A stretch of DNA of 64,000 nt, taken from contig CM037870.1 of NCBI GenBank assembly GCA_021292105.1, forward strand, positions 68,427,260 to 68,491,259, written 5' to 3'. Below are positions 37,757-50,370 of this stretch, piece by piece (the first letter of the stretch is position 1; every line of letters begins with the position of its first letter). The position numbers and the translations under genes are program-made. The stretch is from Anadara kagoshimensis (taxonomy: Eukaryota > Mollusca > Bivalvia > Arcoida > Arcidae). The notes beneath the pieces are model-generated. The model searched no databases. It worked only from the letters and a program-made list of their open reading frames with translations, and was not told where the DNA came from.

Positions 37757-38739
37757 GTGAAAACTCAGTGGTTGAACTCATTATTATTTATATAGCATGG
37801 ATTAGCACTTTTTTTAAACTAAATGGTTGAATAGTTTTTCGTTAGCGATTTCCCTCTTGGCGCCCCATTCACGTCTAATAGTCATGCTATTTATCTCCAG
37901 TCGGTACAACGTGTCCGTCTTTTAAATTCCTCGGTTAAATGGATATATCTTGTTTCAAAATTGTTTCAGGACACCACCAAATTCTTGACGATTTTACTAA
38001 GTTCCTTGAAGAAAGTGTCATAATTATGTTAGCTTTTTGTTATTGTTTATCATTTTAGAACCAAATTTGCATAAAAAGGCACAAGTTTATTATTATTATT
38101 AACAAAATTATGGTTTTCAGAAAATGAAGTGTGTATAAGTATAAATTGTCACGGTTTATAATTAAATCAGACAGTCGCGAATCATACATAACATTTAAAC
38201 ATTAAAATCTGTTCAGTTTTATAATATTTTTAGTTCGTATTTATAATTTTGAAGCCAAAATATGTATTTTTCTGGTAATAATTTTTGGTTCGATCATTAT
38301 GAAACAGACTATACTATCCGCAAGTTGAACCTCGTAATATTACGTAGCTTCATCTAATGGAAAAATAGGGACTATCTCAAAATGAATTGACATTCGTGAC
38401 AAGGACGTTGAACTATATAACCTGGTGTTGTTAATTTTTTAAAGTTATTTGGGTTATTTTTTAATAATCGGAATGAGTTTTTGGATTTAATAAATTGGCC
38501 ACCAAATCATACAGCTTGTAACATACAGATGCCCTTTTGTTCTTATATAATATGGATAAGAGTGTCTCATTCTAGATACAGATAAGTAGATATTGCAGTC
38601 TGACAAACTCTTTGGATTCTCTCTATGGTTTTTTACCATTACAGAATGAGAAATTAGATAAAATATATATCATTTGTTTAGTGACAAATTTTGATAGGTA
38701 AATAACCAATCCGTATATGAGTCCATATTTCAATGAAAG

Positions 38740-38783
<44 letters not shown>

Positions 38784-39734
38784 AAACAAACAAAAACGGA
38801 CGTGAACTCAATGAAACTTTAATCAACATTTTAGAAACAAACAAACAAATATAACATTAATAAAAACAGTAATATCAATATTAATATTAAACCTTAAACC
38901 TTCTCTGATTTTGCAAAAAAAAAAAAAAAAAAATTCCTGTTACATTATTTTAAATGTCTGAATTTTGAAGACAAAAAATGTTTTATCCTTAATATCATAG
39001 GAAAAGGAACATTTAACATTGTTTTAATCAAGATTTTCATCATTTTTTACTCGTTTTTTTTTAATTTCAAACTTTTTTTAATTCTAATTACCTATTGTTA
39101 AACTTGACTGCATAAATATTATTGCATAATGTTTGATGCGATACTGCATCATTTCTCATCACTCCCCTCTCTCTCTCTCTCTCTCGCCATACACTTGATT
39201 TCGAAGGCTGTTCAGTCATCATCATTATATTAAAATAATAATGTTATAAATACCGATATTTGGTATACATTTCTAATATGTAGTATGGATAATATTACAA
39301 TATAGATAAAGATAACTGATAGGTTCTGCTTTGTCAATTGCTACATGGCTGGTGGAGAGTGGGGTGAGATGGGGGGGGGGGCGAGGGGGGGGGGGGACTG
39401 GGCAGATCATGAACATGAGGTAATAAGTTTTATACGCAATTATTATATATTAATCCATAATACATAACGCATGTATGGTCATGTGTGTACTTGTATATCC
39501 AACATGACCAAAATTATAAACATTTGTTTTATTCTCTAAGGAATAATAAAATATCTCTTAACTGTAAAGTATATTGAATATGTAACAGGAAAGAAATTAA
39601 ATGTAACAGGAAGGACTTCTTAATAGAAGCTAATGAAACAACAAATCTTCGTATTCCAATCATAATTTAAAAAAACAATATCCATGAAATAAATGAAAAT
39701 GGCAGCAATTATTTCAGTGTGATGTTTTATTCTT
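37757..39734. other. Intergenic with homopolymer tracts
   Basis: It has A runs at 38740-38782 and 38917-38932, a (CT)n run near 39166-39185 and a G-rich run near 39369-39396. I see no gene. Confidence 0.5.
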
Positions 39735-40992
39735 TCAAATCAGGTGTTTCTTTAATTCCATTTCTTCACAAATCTGACACCATATGTTTTGAGGTATATC
39801 ATAATGCGAGTTTGACCCTGCAACTTTCTGTGGTTCAGGAACAATAGCTAGAATGTTATCAACGGTATAATAACACTTTTCATTTATATTCAGGGCCAAA
39901 AGAAGCAATTTTTTTCCTGCCAACCTTATGCATGAACCTGACATAAATATCATCATTCCCAACATCCAAAACAAATCCCAGGTAGGTATTACTTTCATAC
40001 CATACCATGACATACTTTTCTAGGCATTCACTTAGATCATTCAAATCTATGAAAGTGTTTGTTATTTTCTTTATTATTACTTTCACTATTTTCTGACAAT
40101 TCACTACTATTCATGTCCTTGGCTTTCATGCTTGTCTCAATATTGGCATTGCTTTTAACTCTTTGTTCACTTCCATTACCTTTCTCTCCACTTTCATCAG
40201 CTTTCTGTTCACATTCATTATCATTCTGTCCACTTTCATCAGCTTTCTGTTCACCACCATTAATTGTCTGTCTACTTTCATTATCTTTCTGTCCACTTTT
40301 ACAAGCTTTCTGTTCACCTCCATTAACTGTCTGTCTACTTTCATTACCTTTCTGTCCACTTTTACAAGCTTTCTGTTCATCCCCATTAACTGTCTGTCTA
40401 GTTTCAGTACCTTTCATTTCACTTTCACAAGCTTTTTGTTCACATTCAGTAACTTTCTGCCCACTTTCATTACCTTTCTGTCCAAAGTCAGTAATTTTCT
40501 GTCCACTTTCACAATTATTACTATTGCTTTCATGATTACTATCTTTATTGCTTGTATGTTGTTTGATTCATATATTTTATCTTTACTGTCATTTCTTTTG
40601 CTCTCTGAATTCTTTTCTAACCCACCCCTTTGTTCTGCTTTTTCAAAAATATTTTTATTTTGTATGTCACATTTCTTTGAACTGTCACACTCTTCAACCA
40701 AACAACCTAGTTTCAATGTACCTTGTTCAGTTTGTTTTATATCTAATGGAAGCACAGGGACAAAATGATTTGGTATCCAGTGTTCTTGCCTCATGTCAGA
40801 TCTTGTACTTGTCCATAGGATATATACAGGATAATGATTAAAATGTAAATCACGTGGTAAAACAAGTCTGTACAAATGGATTTCTAAGACATGGGTATAT
40901 TGAAAAAAATGGAGTATGCAAAACTGTAGAAAGTGCATGAAGTTGCCAAATTCCCATGAATGACCTATTAATTCGTATCTTTTGAACTTCAA
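39735..40992 (-). pseudogene. Broken gene with 21-residue repeats, probably transposon-derived
   Basis: Three frames must be joined. From 40992 the frame reads YPVYILWTSTRSD and WIPNHFVPVLP. After a frame change (about 40500-40550) an E/Q/S/K/G-rich tract has repeats of 21 residues (NGDEQKACKSGQKGNESRQT and variants, 63 bp, 40417-40150). Two more frame changes (near 40050 and 39890) lead to KYVMVWYESNTYLGFVLDVG, VRFMHKVGRK, then CYYTVDNILAIVPEP and a stop at 39735. The W-x-P-N-H-F-V-P-V and FMHKVGRK...ILAIVPEP features recall proteins linked to DNA transposons in molluscs and cnidarians; this is from memory. The + ORFs 40059-40535 and 40163-40768 are shadows of the repeats. Confidence 0.5.
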
Positions 40993-42215
40993 GCTTACAT
41001 TTGAAGCTAAATGACAAATGTGATGACTTAAATTTTTCTAACGACAGTTTTCCTTTTCTAGGCAGATATGCCTACTTCTCTTACTTATGGAAAATTTGTT
41101 TCACAATTAAGGGTCATCTAAGTAGAAAAATTCAAGTGAAAACCATTTGGTTGAAAAGCGTGAAAGAGGGGTATAATTATGAAATTACCTACACAAGCGT
41201 GAAGATTTATAAATAAAAATACAGCAGGAATTGATAATTTTAGAAATTTTAAAATATTTGTTGCATGTTTTTATGAAAATAGTGCAAAAATACACGTGTT
41301 GGGGAAAATAGTTTACACCTTGTATAACGAATTAATTTTAAAAAATTAAACAATATTAAGATAGTCAACATCATAAAGCACTGCAAAGGGGCCACAGTTT
41401 GTTAAAGAAATACGAGGTTTTTTAAAACTCGACAATTTACGGTTGAGGTTATCTACGATTCATTTTCCTTTTAAAAATGCGTGTACCAGGCGTGATATTT
41501 ATATTCTAAGGCCACTAATAATCCAAAATACCACAAGTCACTAAAAGTGCACGGTCACACAATACTGTTTTATTTGAATTGGGGTGAATATTGTTTGGTT
41601 TCAACTATGTTGAACTATATAAAGCCGAATATGCCTCAACAATAATCAAGTAATATACAAACTTAGCTTTTATAATCTTCCCTTGGATCGTTGGTAACCT
41701 TAGAATATGAACCATCACGCCTGGTACACGCATTTTTAAAAGGAAAACAAATCGTAGAAAACCTCAACCGTAAATAGTCGAGTTTTCAAAACCTTTATTC
41801 TTTAACAAACTCTGCCCCTTTGCACTGCTCTATGACGTTGACTATATTAATATCTTTTCATTTTTTAAAATTAATCGTTATACAAGTGTAAACTATTTTC
41901 CCCAAAACGTGTATTTTTGCACAATTTCTTTTAAAAATGCAACAAATATTTTAAAAACTCTTAAATTATCAATTCTTACTTTTTTTTTATTTATAAATCT
42001 TCACACTTGTGTAGGTAATTTCATAATTATACCCCTTTTCATGCTTTTCAACAAATGGTTTTCACTTGAATTCTCCTACTTAAATGACCTTAATGCGCAA
42101 AAGTACAGCTTGTTCCTACTACGGGAACTTTATACAACGTATCAGTCATTTGGACATGGATTGATATGTTTGTTTTTAATTTTTATACATAATCGGAAAT
42201 ATAGCCAAGCTGTCT
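40985..42215 (+). mobile_element. RT-element remnant, copy 3, split by a foldback insertion
   Basis: The left piece (40995-41095) reads MKLNDKCDDLNFSNDSFPFL, a decayed form of LKLYDKRDDFNFSIVNFPFL seen in copy 4. The right piece (about 42100-42215) has the family 3' terminus ATTTGGACATGGATTGATAT. Between them lies the foldback element. Confidence 0.6.
41107..42093. mobile_element. Foldback element with about 400-bp inverted arms and TTAA ends
   Basis: The left arm (41107-41505) starts TTAAGGGTCATCTAAGTAG. The right arm (about 41700-42093) read on the other strand starts TTAAGGTCATTTAAGTAGG and matches over its length; both contain GCGTGTACCAGGCGTGAT at the inner end. TTAA at both outer ends fits a piggyBac-type target duplication. 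There is no transposase; the 200-bp loop is non-coding. Confidence 0.8.
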
Positions 42216-42410
42216 GTAACCCTTGTCCATAAAAACAAACCCATTTTAGTAGTCGGACTAGAAGTATAACATTTGGAAGTTGATGTCATTAACATCAAAC
42301 ACAGACACAACTGAGTAATATATGCCATCTATCCTAGTGAGCTTGAAATAAAAAAACACGACTGATTCCTTAAGTTCTGCTTCATATTAAGACTTATACC
42401 TGAGTCATGA
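42216..42410. other. Short spacer
   Basis: I see nothing in this stretch. Confidence 0.4.
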
Positions 42411-42845
42411 CGCCCACGAAAGGCTACATTTGAAACTTTATGACAAACGTGATGACTTCAATTTTTCTATTGTCAACTTTCCCTTTCTATGCAGCAATAT
42501 ACCTGCTTTCCTGCTTATGGTGTATTTGTTTCGAAATTAATACGCCAGGCTTATGAAGGCCCTCAAAACGTTTTATGGCTGTCATCAGAGTATTATTGAT
42601 AAGTTTGATGTCTCTGTGTCTAAGATTGCCCTGGATATATTTGACGCCCCATAGTTCCATGTTCCTTTCACACAATTTTGATTACACACGTGGCGGGTGT
42701 AGCTAGTTAAACAGCAGGTGCTTACCCTTCCAGAGCACCCGATCTCACTTCCCTGGTGGAAGTTCACGTGTCTAACCTGTCAGTTCCAAAGTTTTTACTT
42801 TACTTGGATTGTGATTCGGACATGGATTAGTATGTTTGTTTTGAA
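42411..42845 (+). mobile_element. RT-element remnant, copy 4
   Basis: The + strand reads RLHLKLYDKRDDFNFSIVNF and then PFLCSNIP; after a small slip, AYGVFVSKLIR; after a deletion, GLMKALKTFYGCH and DKFDVSVSKIALDIFD. The non-coding 3' part follows (CACGTGGCGGGTGTAGCTAG, AGCACCCGATCTCACTTCCC) and the tail ATTCGGACATGGATTAGTAT. It is the best-preserved copy in the window. Confidence 0.7.
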
Positions 42846-43774
42846 TATGACTTCAAAATGTAAAATCTACCTGTAATGGGAACGCCAAAATATAATTTAC
42901 TGTATTAATTAGGGGTGACTTTTGTTTTAATTTCTTTTTAACGCACATTACATATATAGATACATTAGCAATATACATGTATGTATGAAAAATGTCATTT
43001 GATTTTCTTGATGAAATGTGTTTAATATCAAATCGTAAGAAACTGATGTTCTTGAATCGAACTCATTACATCTACAAGTTCATAATGATTCATTTACATT
43101 TTACTCTAACATAAAATTCTGTTTATAAAGATTTTTTATAATATTGCATTCAATTCTCTTGATGTTATTTTTTCATAAAAAGAAAATATACTAATCAACG
43201 TATTCATGAGATTCATAACTAATGCTTATGAAAGCTGTCTGTGTACAAACATTCTACATGTACCTGATACAATGGGAAATAACAACTGTCAACGAACAAC
43301 TGCCTATAGTGGTCATTTTTGTGTAGTGGTCACTGTAGGGGAATCAAGCAAATCGCCACTATACACGTGATTGACTATAAGCAATAATCCAGAGATTTTT
43401 CAAATAGATACACAATAGTAAATTAGCAATATTTATCCCCGCCTTTTCACATTATTATCAGACAACAGAATTATAAAATTCCCCATTTTTTAATTCTCGG
43501 GCCAAATTTTTTGAAATGCAAATAATTTAAAAAATATGTTGAAATGAGAAAAATACAAGGATAAAAATTTATTTTACTAAATCCACCTTTGAACGATAAA
43601 GCGTAGTTTAGTGCGTGCTAGGGTTTTCTAAATTTCCGAGGGAATTCATTTACAATGTTTATAACTATCGTTATGCTTGTTTTTACATTGTTTTTATTGT
43701 TATTTTATTAATCGAATACATGAATATACAGATGTTGTAAATGTTTTATTTATTTTTCTCTTATCCTGAATATA
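42846..43774. other. Intergenic, AT-rich
   Basis: I see no ORF or strong repeat. Confidence 0.5.
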
Positions 43775-43990
43775 TTTAAAATCCATAGTTCCATGCTCTT
43801 TTCGCTCTGCTCTCAATTTTGTTACACACGTGGCGGTTTTAGATAGCTAAACAGGAAGTGTCTACTCTTTCGGAACACCCGGTTTCAGTGGCCTTATGGT
43901 AGTTCACTCGTCTAACTAAATTTGTCAGTGTCTTTTTTTGCTTTGGGGTTGTGATTTTGAGATGTGGTCATGGATTAGTATGATATTGAT
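43775..43990 (+). mobile_element. RT-element 3' remnant, copy 5
   Basis: It holds only the non-coding 3' part: CCATAGTTCCATGCTC, ACACACGTGGCGGTTTTAGA, GAACACCCGGTTTCAGTGG and the tail GGTCATGGATTAGTATG. Confidence 0.6.
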
Positions 43991-44798
43991 ATCAATGGAA
44001 ATGACAAATTGTTCATTAGATTACTTTTGTTCATTAAATTGCATTTAGTATTAACAATCCAAACCATTATTATTATTTTCTAAGTACTGTACTACTATAA
44101 TGAATCAAAACCACACCGTCTTTTTAATCTCTAAATTAAGCGACAGTGTAAGTTTCACTGAAAGGTTTTAATGCATAAAAAAAATCAGAATTATATATTC
44201 TATTAGTTATCTTATGACGAGAACATTTTTCGTATGTTTTTTTAGAAACACAACATTATTATCAGAAAGCTGAATAAGAAAAAAGTCATAACATACGTCA
44301 TATGTTTTAAACAAGTGATAGAGAATTATTTTATAAAAATTAACATAATTATTCTCATAAAAAATTATACATAAAAGCAAAAATACCTGAACCTTGAACC
44401 ATTTATCAAACATGTCAAAACAACTTAAATATATCCATATATTATCCTAAAATTGCCGATGCGAAAAATGTTTATTATGTTCTAAACCTGTTTTAATTTT
44501 GTAGAGCTAGACGGTCGTTTCGGAAAAAAAAATCCTCATTACTAGTGCTCAGACTAAGATGAGAAAAATAGAGATTTTTAAAATTTAAGAAGCAGATGAT
44601 TTTAGCCATGTTTATCTGACAATACTAAGTATTGCATTCTGAGTTATGGATATCCCCAGGGATGCTTAGTAAACAAGAGCAGAAACCAGTCTAGTTGTTG
44701 TAATTATATCATGTAATCTTTTTAATTTGCAGTATGAGATGACTATTTCGGAACAAAATTCCTCATCATCTGTCATTAAGAGGATAAAAATAGAGTTA
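43991..44798. other. Intergenic, AT-rich
   Basis: I see no gene; the ORF 44207-44413 is low in complexity. Confidence 0.45.
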
Positions 44799-45125
44799 AA
44801 CCAAAAACAAACCACCAATCCATGTCCAAATCATAATCCAAAACAAAGTAAAACGTTTATAACTGACGTAATGAATTCCACACGTGAACTACCACCAGGG
44901 AAACGAGGCCGGGTGCTCCAGAAGGGTAAGCACCTTCTGTTAAACTAGATACACTCGCCACATGTGTAATACATTGAGAATAAAAGGAACATGGAACCAT
45001 GGAACGTCAATCATATCCATGGTAATTTTGGACACACCCGCACACATCATACTTATAATATTATGATGATGGCCATAAACGTTTTGAAGGCCGTGATGAG
45101 CCTAGGCTTGCCTGTGTTATAAATT
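44799..45125 (-). mobile_element. RT-element 3' remnant, copy 6
   Basis: It starts with the terminus ACCAATCCATGTCCAAATCA, followed by CACACGTGAACTACCACCAG, GGAAACGAGGCCGGGTGCTC and ACATGGAACCATGG, and reaches the coding end (GCCGTGATGAGCCTAGGCTT). The + ORF 44727-44948 is a by-product. Confidence 0.65.
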
Positions 45126-46199
45126 TATTTTATTATTACAAGTTGTGTCGCGCCGACGGTTGAGACCCTTTAATGTGCAATTAAATTTACGTTTTTTAAA
45201 TATTTTAAATGATTGTAAACGATTTGAAGTATTAAGTTTCATATCTTATTACATTAAAACAGGTTTAAGATGAAAAGAACACTAACACTCTCAACTAAAC
45301 CTGTCTATTGTGGAAACAGAATTATAGCTAATAACATGCATGAACTAAATAACTTGTCATCCGGTTTATTGCAGATGTGTATCTATTCGAGCATTATGAA
45401 ATCAATAACCAAAGTACATTCCATAGCAACAGCGACTAAACAAATCATTAGGAAAAATCTATAAACAATTTTAGACTAGATTATTTTCATTTTAGACAAT
45501 ACTAGTCGTAAAACTTCTTATTTCATACCTTGTTTACGACAAACGTGATGCCAATTTTTCTATTATTGTTTGTCTTTTATACTTAGAAACAGTAATTAAC
45601 TAAAATTTTTATGTTATCATTTGGTTTCTTATGAATTATCAAAATACATATGTTTAAAAACAAAAATAATAACGAGGAAAATACAAGAACATATTTAATC
45701 ATTGCATTTATCTCTGTATATAGAGAAAAAATCCGCAAATTTACAAATATTGTCAATTGTCCAAAATCTAAAACACTCGTCTTGAACCCCATGTTCTAAA
45801 AAAATTATATTTACGCCTGAATCACGCCTGTATTATATATCAACAAAAGGTGACTCTGTTTTTTTCCAAATTAAAATACTTCATAACTACATACTCCATG
45901 ATTTTGTCAAAACAAATGTCAATAACAAGGATGATAAAAATGATTTGCATATTAATTGTTGACCTTCGTTAAACCTTTTAATATGTATATGGGGTCACCA
46001 AGGAAATATACTACAACCGCTTTTTAGTAAAAAATTGCAAATTTTCCTCTACGTAGGAGAATAACGAAAAACGTAAAAACAAAACTAAAAATATTTTTGA
46101 TGTGCTTTTTGTTTTAAAAAGAAACGATGACTGTTAGGTTTCAACAATTTAAAGGTATAAAAGTTATTTAAGAAAATGACTGTCTCGAAACATTAAAAG
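45126..46199. other. Intergenic, AT-rich
   Basis: Short ORFs (45270-45464, 45583-45792) have no motif. Confidence 0.45.
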
Positions 46200-46640
46200 T
46201 TTGTTTTTAATTTACCCTTTTAGAACAACCGGTCTAGTTACCCTTGTGGAAATTAACATGTTTATTCTAATTTGCCAGTTTTCAAAACTTTTTACTTTGA
46301 TTTGGGATTGTGGTTTTGAAATAGATTGGTTTCTTTGTTTTTACTTTGGTTTGGAATTGTGATTTGGACATAGATTGGTATGTTTGTTTTTACTTTGGTT
46401 TGGAATTGTGATTTGGACATAGATTGGTATGTTTGTTTTTACTTTGGTTTTAGATTGTGATTTAGACATAGATTGGTATGTTTGTTTTTACTTTGGTTTG
46501 GAATTGTGATTTGGACATAGATTGGTATGTTTGTTTTTACTTTGGTTTGGAATTGTGGTTTGGACATAGATTGGTATGTTTGTTTTTACTTTGGTTTGGA
46601 ATTGTGGTTTGGACATAGATTGGTATGTTTGTTTTAGATT
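46200..46640 (+). mobile_element. RT-element 3' remnant, copy 7, with 49-bp tail repeated about 7 times
   Basis: A decayed 3' part (AGAACAACCGGTCTAGTTAC, near 46222) runs into a tail unit that starts ACTTTGGTTTGGAATTGTGA and is tandemly repeated at exact 49-base steps (46343, 46392, 46441, 46490, 46539, 46588, with a diverged unit at 46294). In other copies this tail occurs once. Confidence 0.75.
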
Positions 46641-47181
46641 TCTTAGGGATTAATTTAAACCAATAAGACTGAAAAGTACATGTATCTGAAAAATTAGTTA
46701 CAAAACCTAAATCATCAGATCGGATGTTTATCGTTTGAGTAATGTTACATATTTCCCGCATATGTGACAGATTAATCTCAGGGATTTTTTTTCATTTCGC
46801 ACCCCGCGTGAGCACGTGTATCTAAGTACGACGGGGACTATTTTTTCAATAATAGTAATGGACGTAATTCATGCTACGAGGGATATCATAACATGTTAAA
46901 GTTGTTCCCTAACAACTGATTTCTAAAATTCTTAATTCTATTTTATTTCTTTATTATTTGTTTAAAAAAATTTGACAAATAAGAATATGAAAAAAAATAT
47001 TTTCTTGTATTTATTATGGCATAGGTTCACATTTCTGCTCCGAGTTACACCTTATTGGTGACGTAACATGATTCCGTCATACACTTATTCATCCGCTAGC
47101 AAAATCTTTGCTTTGTAGTAGGAAATTTCAATTCCTTTAGGCTACAATGTAAGATTTTATATGCGAAAAAATAATCAATTA
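46641..47181. other. Intergenic, AT-rich
   Basis: I see no gene or strong repeat. Confidence 0.45.
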
Positions 47182-47323
47182 CTCGTTTCAGGCCGAGATA
47201 AGGACATTCCAGTCGAGTGGACAGGTATTTCCATCTAAAACTCTGCGGAGCCTTGTTAGAGATAAAAAATTCTGACCACTCGACTGAAATTTCCTCATGA
47301 ATCTCGGTCTGAAACTCGTTATA
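47182..47323. mobile_element. Short foldback element
   Basis: The left arm ACTCGTTTCAGGCCGAGATA is matched by the complement of the right arm (ACGAGTTTCAGACCGAGATT), and TCCAGTCGAGTGGACAG by TTCAGTCGAGTGGTCAG. It is about 140 bp and non-coding. Confidence 0.65.
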
Positions 47324-47379
47324 GCTTCTATTTATCTTATTATGGCACAAGTGTCAAGGAACGACTCTCTATTACAATT

Positions 47380-47575
47380 AAGTTTATAATGAAACACAAA
47401 CATGTTGGATACCGGCTCAGGTCTAAACCAAAATCTTAGAAGCAAAGTAAACGGACTTGTGAACTTCAAGTGAGACAAGGTGCTCCGGAAGGGTGGGCAC
47501 CTCCTGTTTAGCTAGCTAACTGGGACATATATATCCAGGGCAATCCTGGACACAGAGACATGCAAATGAAAAATT
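47380..47575 (-). mobile_element. RT-element 3' remnant, copy 8
   Basis: It contains GGTGCTCCGGAAGGGTGGGC, CACCTCCTGTTTAGCTAGC and TATATCCAGGGCAATCCTGG. It is most similar to copy 10 at 48105-48325 (both share AACACAAACATGTTGGATA or its close variant), as if both came from one subfamily. Confidence 0.6.
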
Positions 47576-47624
47576 GAACATAAATCAACTTTAAATAGGG
47601 GTTGGTAAACGGGCATATAAAGTA

Positions 47625-47905
47625 ACATGCGAACTTAAGTGAGACCGGTTGCTCCGGAAGGTTAAGCACCTCTTCTAGCTAGCTACACCCACGTGTAAAA
47701 TCAAAACTTAGAATGAAAGGAATATTGCATTATACAACATCAAATATATCCAGAGAAATTTTGGACAAATCATTGATATTGTGATGATGACAATTAAACA
47801 GTTTGATTGAGAGCCTTGGTTTGTAATACCCCTAGAGTCATTAATTTATTTGTAAGGCTCTACAATGGCGTATCAACTGTGAAACAAATAGTATGACACG
47901 GGTAT
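47625..47905 (-). mobile_element. RT-element 3' remnant, copy 9
   Basis: It holds GAGACCGGTTGCTCCGGAAG, CTAGCTAGCTACACCCACGT and CATCAAATATATCCAGAGAA and reaches the coding end near 47815-47860. Confidence 0.6.
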
Positions 47906-48104
47906 TACTGACGTCAACTTTGTTAGTATGAACCTGTATACTGTGCGTGTTTATTGTTGTCTTACTCTGCTTACATACATCATTATATACATTCTTCGTT
48001 ACATTGGTTAATATCATGTAAATGTTTGTTTTTTAATTGTCATAAAAACAAACATACTTATGTAAACGTCCACGTCATTCACCACTAGTAACTACTCTCA
48101 TTAC

Positions 48105-48325
48105 AATTTAGTTCATAACGAATCACAAACATGTTGGATATCGGGCCATGTCTAAACTAAAATCTTAAAATCAAAGTAAAACTCTATGAGGCGCTTGAAC
48201 TTCAAGGGAGACCAGATGCTCTGGTAGGGTGAGCACCTCCTGTTTACTAACTGGTACATTTAATATATCCAGGGCAATCCTGGACACAGAGACATGCAAA
48301 TGAAAAATTGTGAACATAAATCTTC
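48105..48325 (-). mobile_element. RT-element 3' remnant, copy 10
   Basis: It holds GAGACCAGATGCTCTGGTAG, GAGCACCTCCTGTTTACTA and ATATATCCAGGGCAATCCTG. Confidence 0.6.
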
Positions 48326-50224
48326 TTTAAAATGGCATTAAAAAGATAACTGAACTATGAAATATTTTGATCATCTTTATTTGTCCCCAAATTAAATGAT
48401 ATGAAATCACAGTAGTTTTGAAAATGTGAGCAAAAATGTTTGACATACATACAAATGGTTCTAACAATAATGAAATAATATATTTATAATCAATTAAAAT
48501 TAATAATTCATATATGAATTATCCATCAATTTCAAGGATTAGATACGACACTGTTTTATAACATTTTTTGCTTTGTTTTACATTAACATTAATATAAAAG
48601 TAACATCTTGTGTAACTTTCTATTGAGGTCACACTGAAATACAAAGCATATATTGTTTAATGGAAAAAACCAAGAACTGGTGATTTTGGACTATTATATA
48701 TATTAGTTTCATTTTTTCCCTATTTTAATGTGCATTCAGGAATATTATTGTTGTCAATTTCTTAGTACATAAGCTCTTAAGTGAAAATGTTTTAAATATT
48801 CCAGGGAAAGTTCAAATGTAAATTAACATGAATAACTACTTTATTAACACAGAAACTATGCAAAATTTTAAGAATACATTTTAATTTACCTATCAATTTT
48901 GCACAACCTGGAAGCCACTCAAGGACATGTATTTCAAGTGATAATAATACAGAAAAAATTTAATTAAATTACAGAAAGAAATAAACTGGAGACAAATTAC
49001 ATATGTTTATACCAATTATTTTAATATGATTTCAGAAATGTTTCTGAATATCCTATTACCAGTATTCTTAATTTAAAATGCTCATTGTGCGTTTTTCTTA
49101 TACATTATACTCTACATGATTTAATCAATATTAAATATTTCTATCATGGATGATTTGACACAGAAATTTGAATTTTTATATTGAATCAATTATTAATACT
49201 AATATGTTTATTTCCAGTCGATCGATAATGCAATGCATATAAACCACGTTATATCATGGATTTTGTTTTATTTTACAATGAATTACTTTTACAGATTGAA
49301 AAAATAAAAATTTCTTGGACAGTAACTGAAATGAAAGAAAGAAGAAAGTGAATGAAGTTATAAAAATCTGGAATGTTTTATTTATATATTTGATAGAACG
49401 TTTTACTTGATTTTACCTCTTACCTGTAAATATATTGGTGAATAATTTCAGATAAAGATTAACAATGGGACAATTTGTTTTTGACCAAACTGGCAAGAAT
49501 GGCAAAAACCTGATGAATTCTTTTGACAAATAATCGCACCAATTTCTTCTGACAATTTTGTTTCTGGCAATTCAGTTAATGTTTTGATCAGTTGTTAAAT
49601 TAACGTAAAGAAACGTAAATGTTATAATTAATCATCTAACAGAGAAATGATCTGCAATGATTTTTCTATGACAGCTTAATTTCGAAATAAATTTAGATTT
49701 TTTTTCTCAAGTGTTAACGGTTACAAATGTTTTAAAACAATTCCACGGTAGCCATACAAAATGTTGAAGTAAGCTTATATTTGCTCAAACTTGTTACATG
49801 TTAAGTTTCTATTTCTGTTTTGGTTTTTACTATTGTAGTTTGACAAATTTTATTCTTTCAAAAGAAACCAATATAACTCAAGCCTTATGTTTTTTTTTGT
49901 TTACTTTGGTATTATATTTTGATGCTATATCTTGAGATTAAGTTTTTAAAGGAAGGTGCAAACAAAAGATTGTCCCTGATTTAGTAAAAAGAATGCCCTT
50001 TTATCTTGAAGAAACAAAAGCTGGAATGGATATGTCTTCTATTAACACAACATTAAACCAATCTAATATGACCACAACCCACAAAACGATAACAACCACA
50101 GAAAAGACAATGGACAAAATGAATGAAATTACTAATGGTGACCAAAAGACAAAAGTGCAAAGAGAAAGAAAAACGGATCTTTTATGTCTCAAATAACTAA
50201 CCAGATTTTATTTTATCCTTATAA
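48326..50224. other. Intergenic, strongly AT-rich
   Basis: No repeat structure is visible. The ORF 49993-50196 (Thr-rich, MPFYLEETKAGMD start) has no known motif and I do not call it a gene. Confidence 0.45.
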
Positions 50225-50370
50225 GATCAAATAAAAAACATACTATGTTGCTTCCAAATCACAATTCCAAAGCAAAGTAAAAACGATGAAACCAACAAAT
50301 AAGGTTTAACACATGAACTTCCTCCAGGGAAGTGAGACCGGGTGCTCTGGAAGGGTAAGCATCTCAAAAG
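50225..50370 (-). mobile_element. RT-element 3' remnant, copy 11
   Basis: It holds the decayed terminus (CTTCCAAATCACAATTCC), ACACATGAACTTCCTCCAGG and GAGACCGGGTGCTCTGGAAG, and is then cut off. Confidence 0.6.

Noticed and set aside
40059-40768. Two + ORFs rich in Ser/Phe/Leu
   Set aside because: They are shadows of the minus-strand 21-residue repeat tract.
49993-50196. Thr-rich + ORF
   Set aside because: It is low in complexity, in AT-rich DNA, with no partner exon visible.
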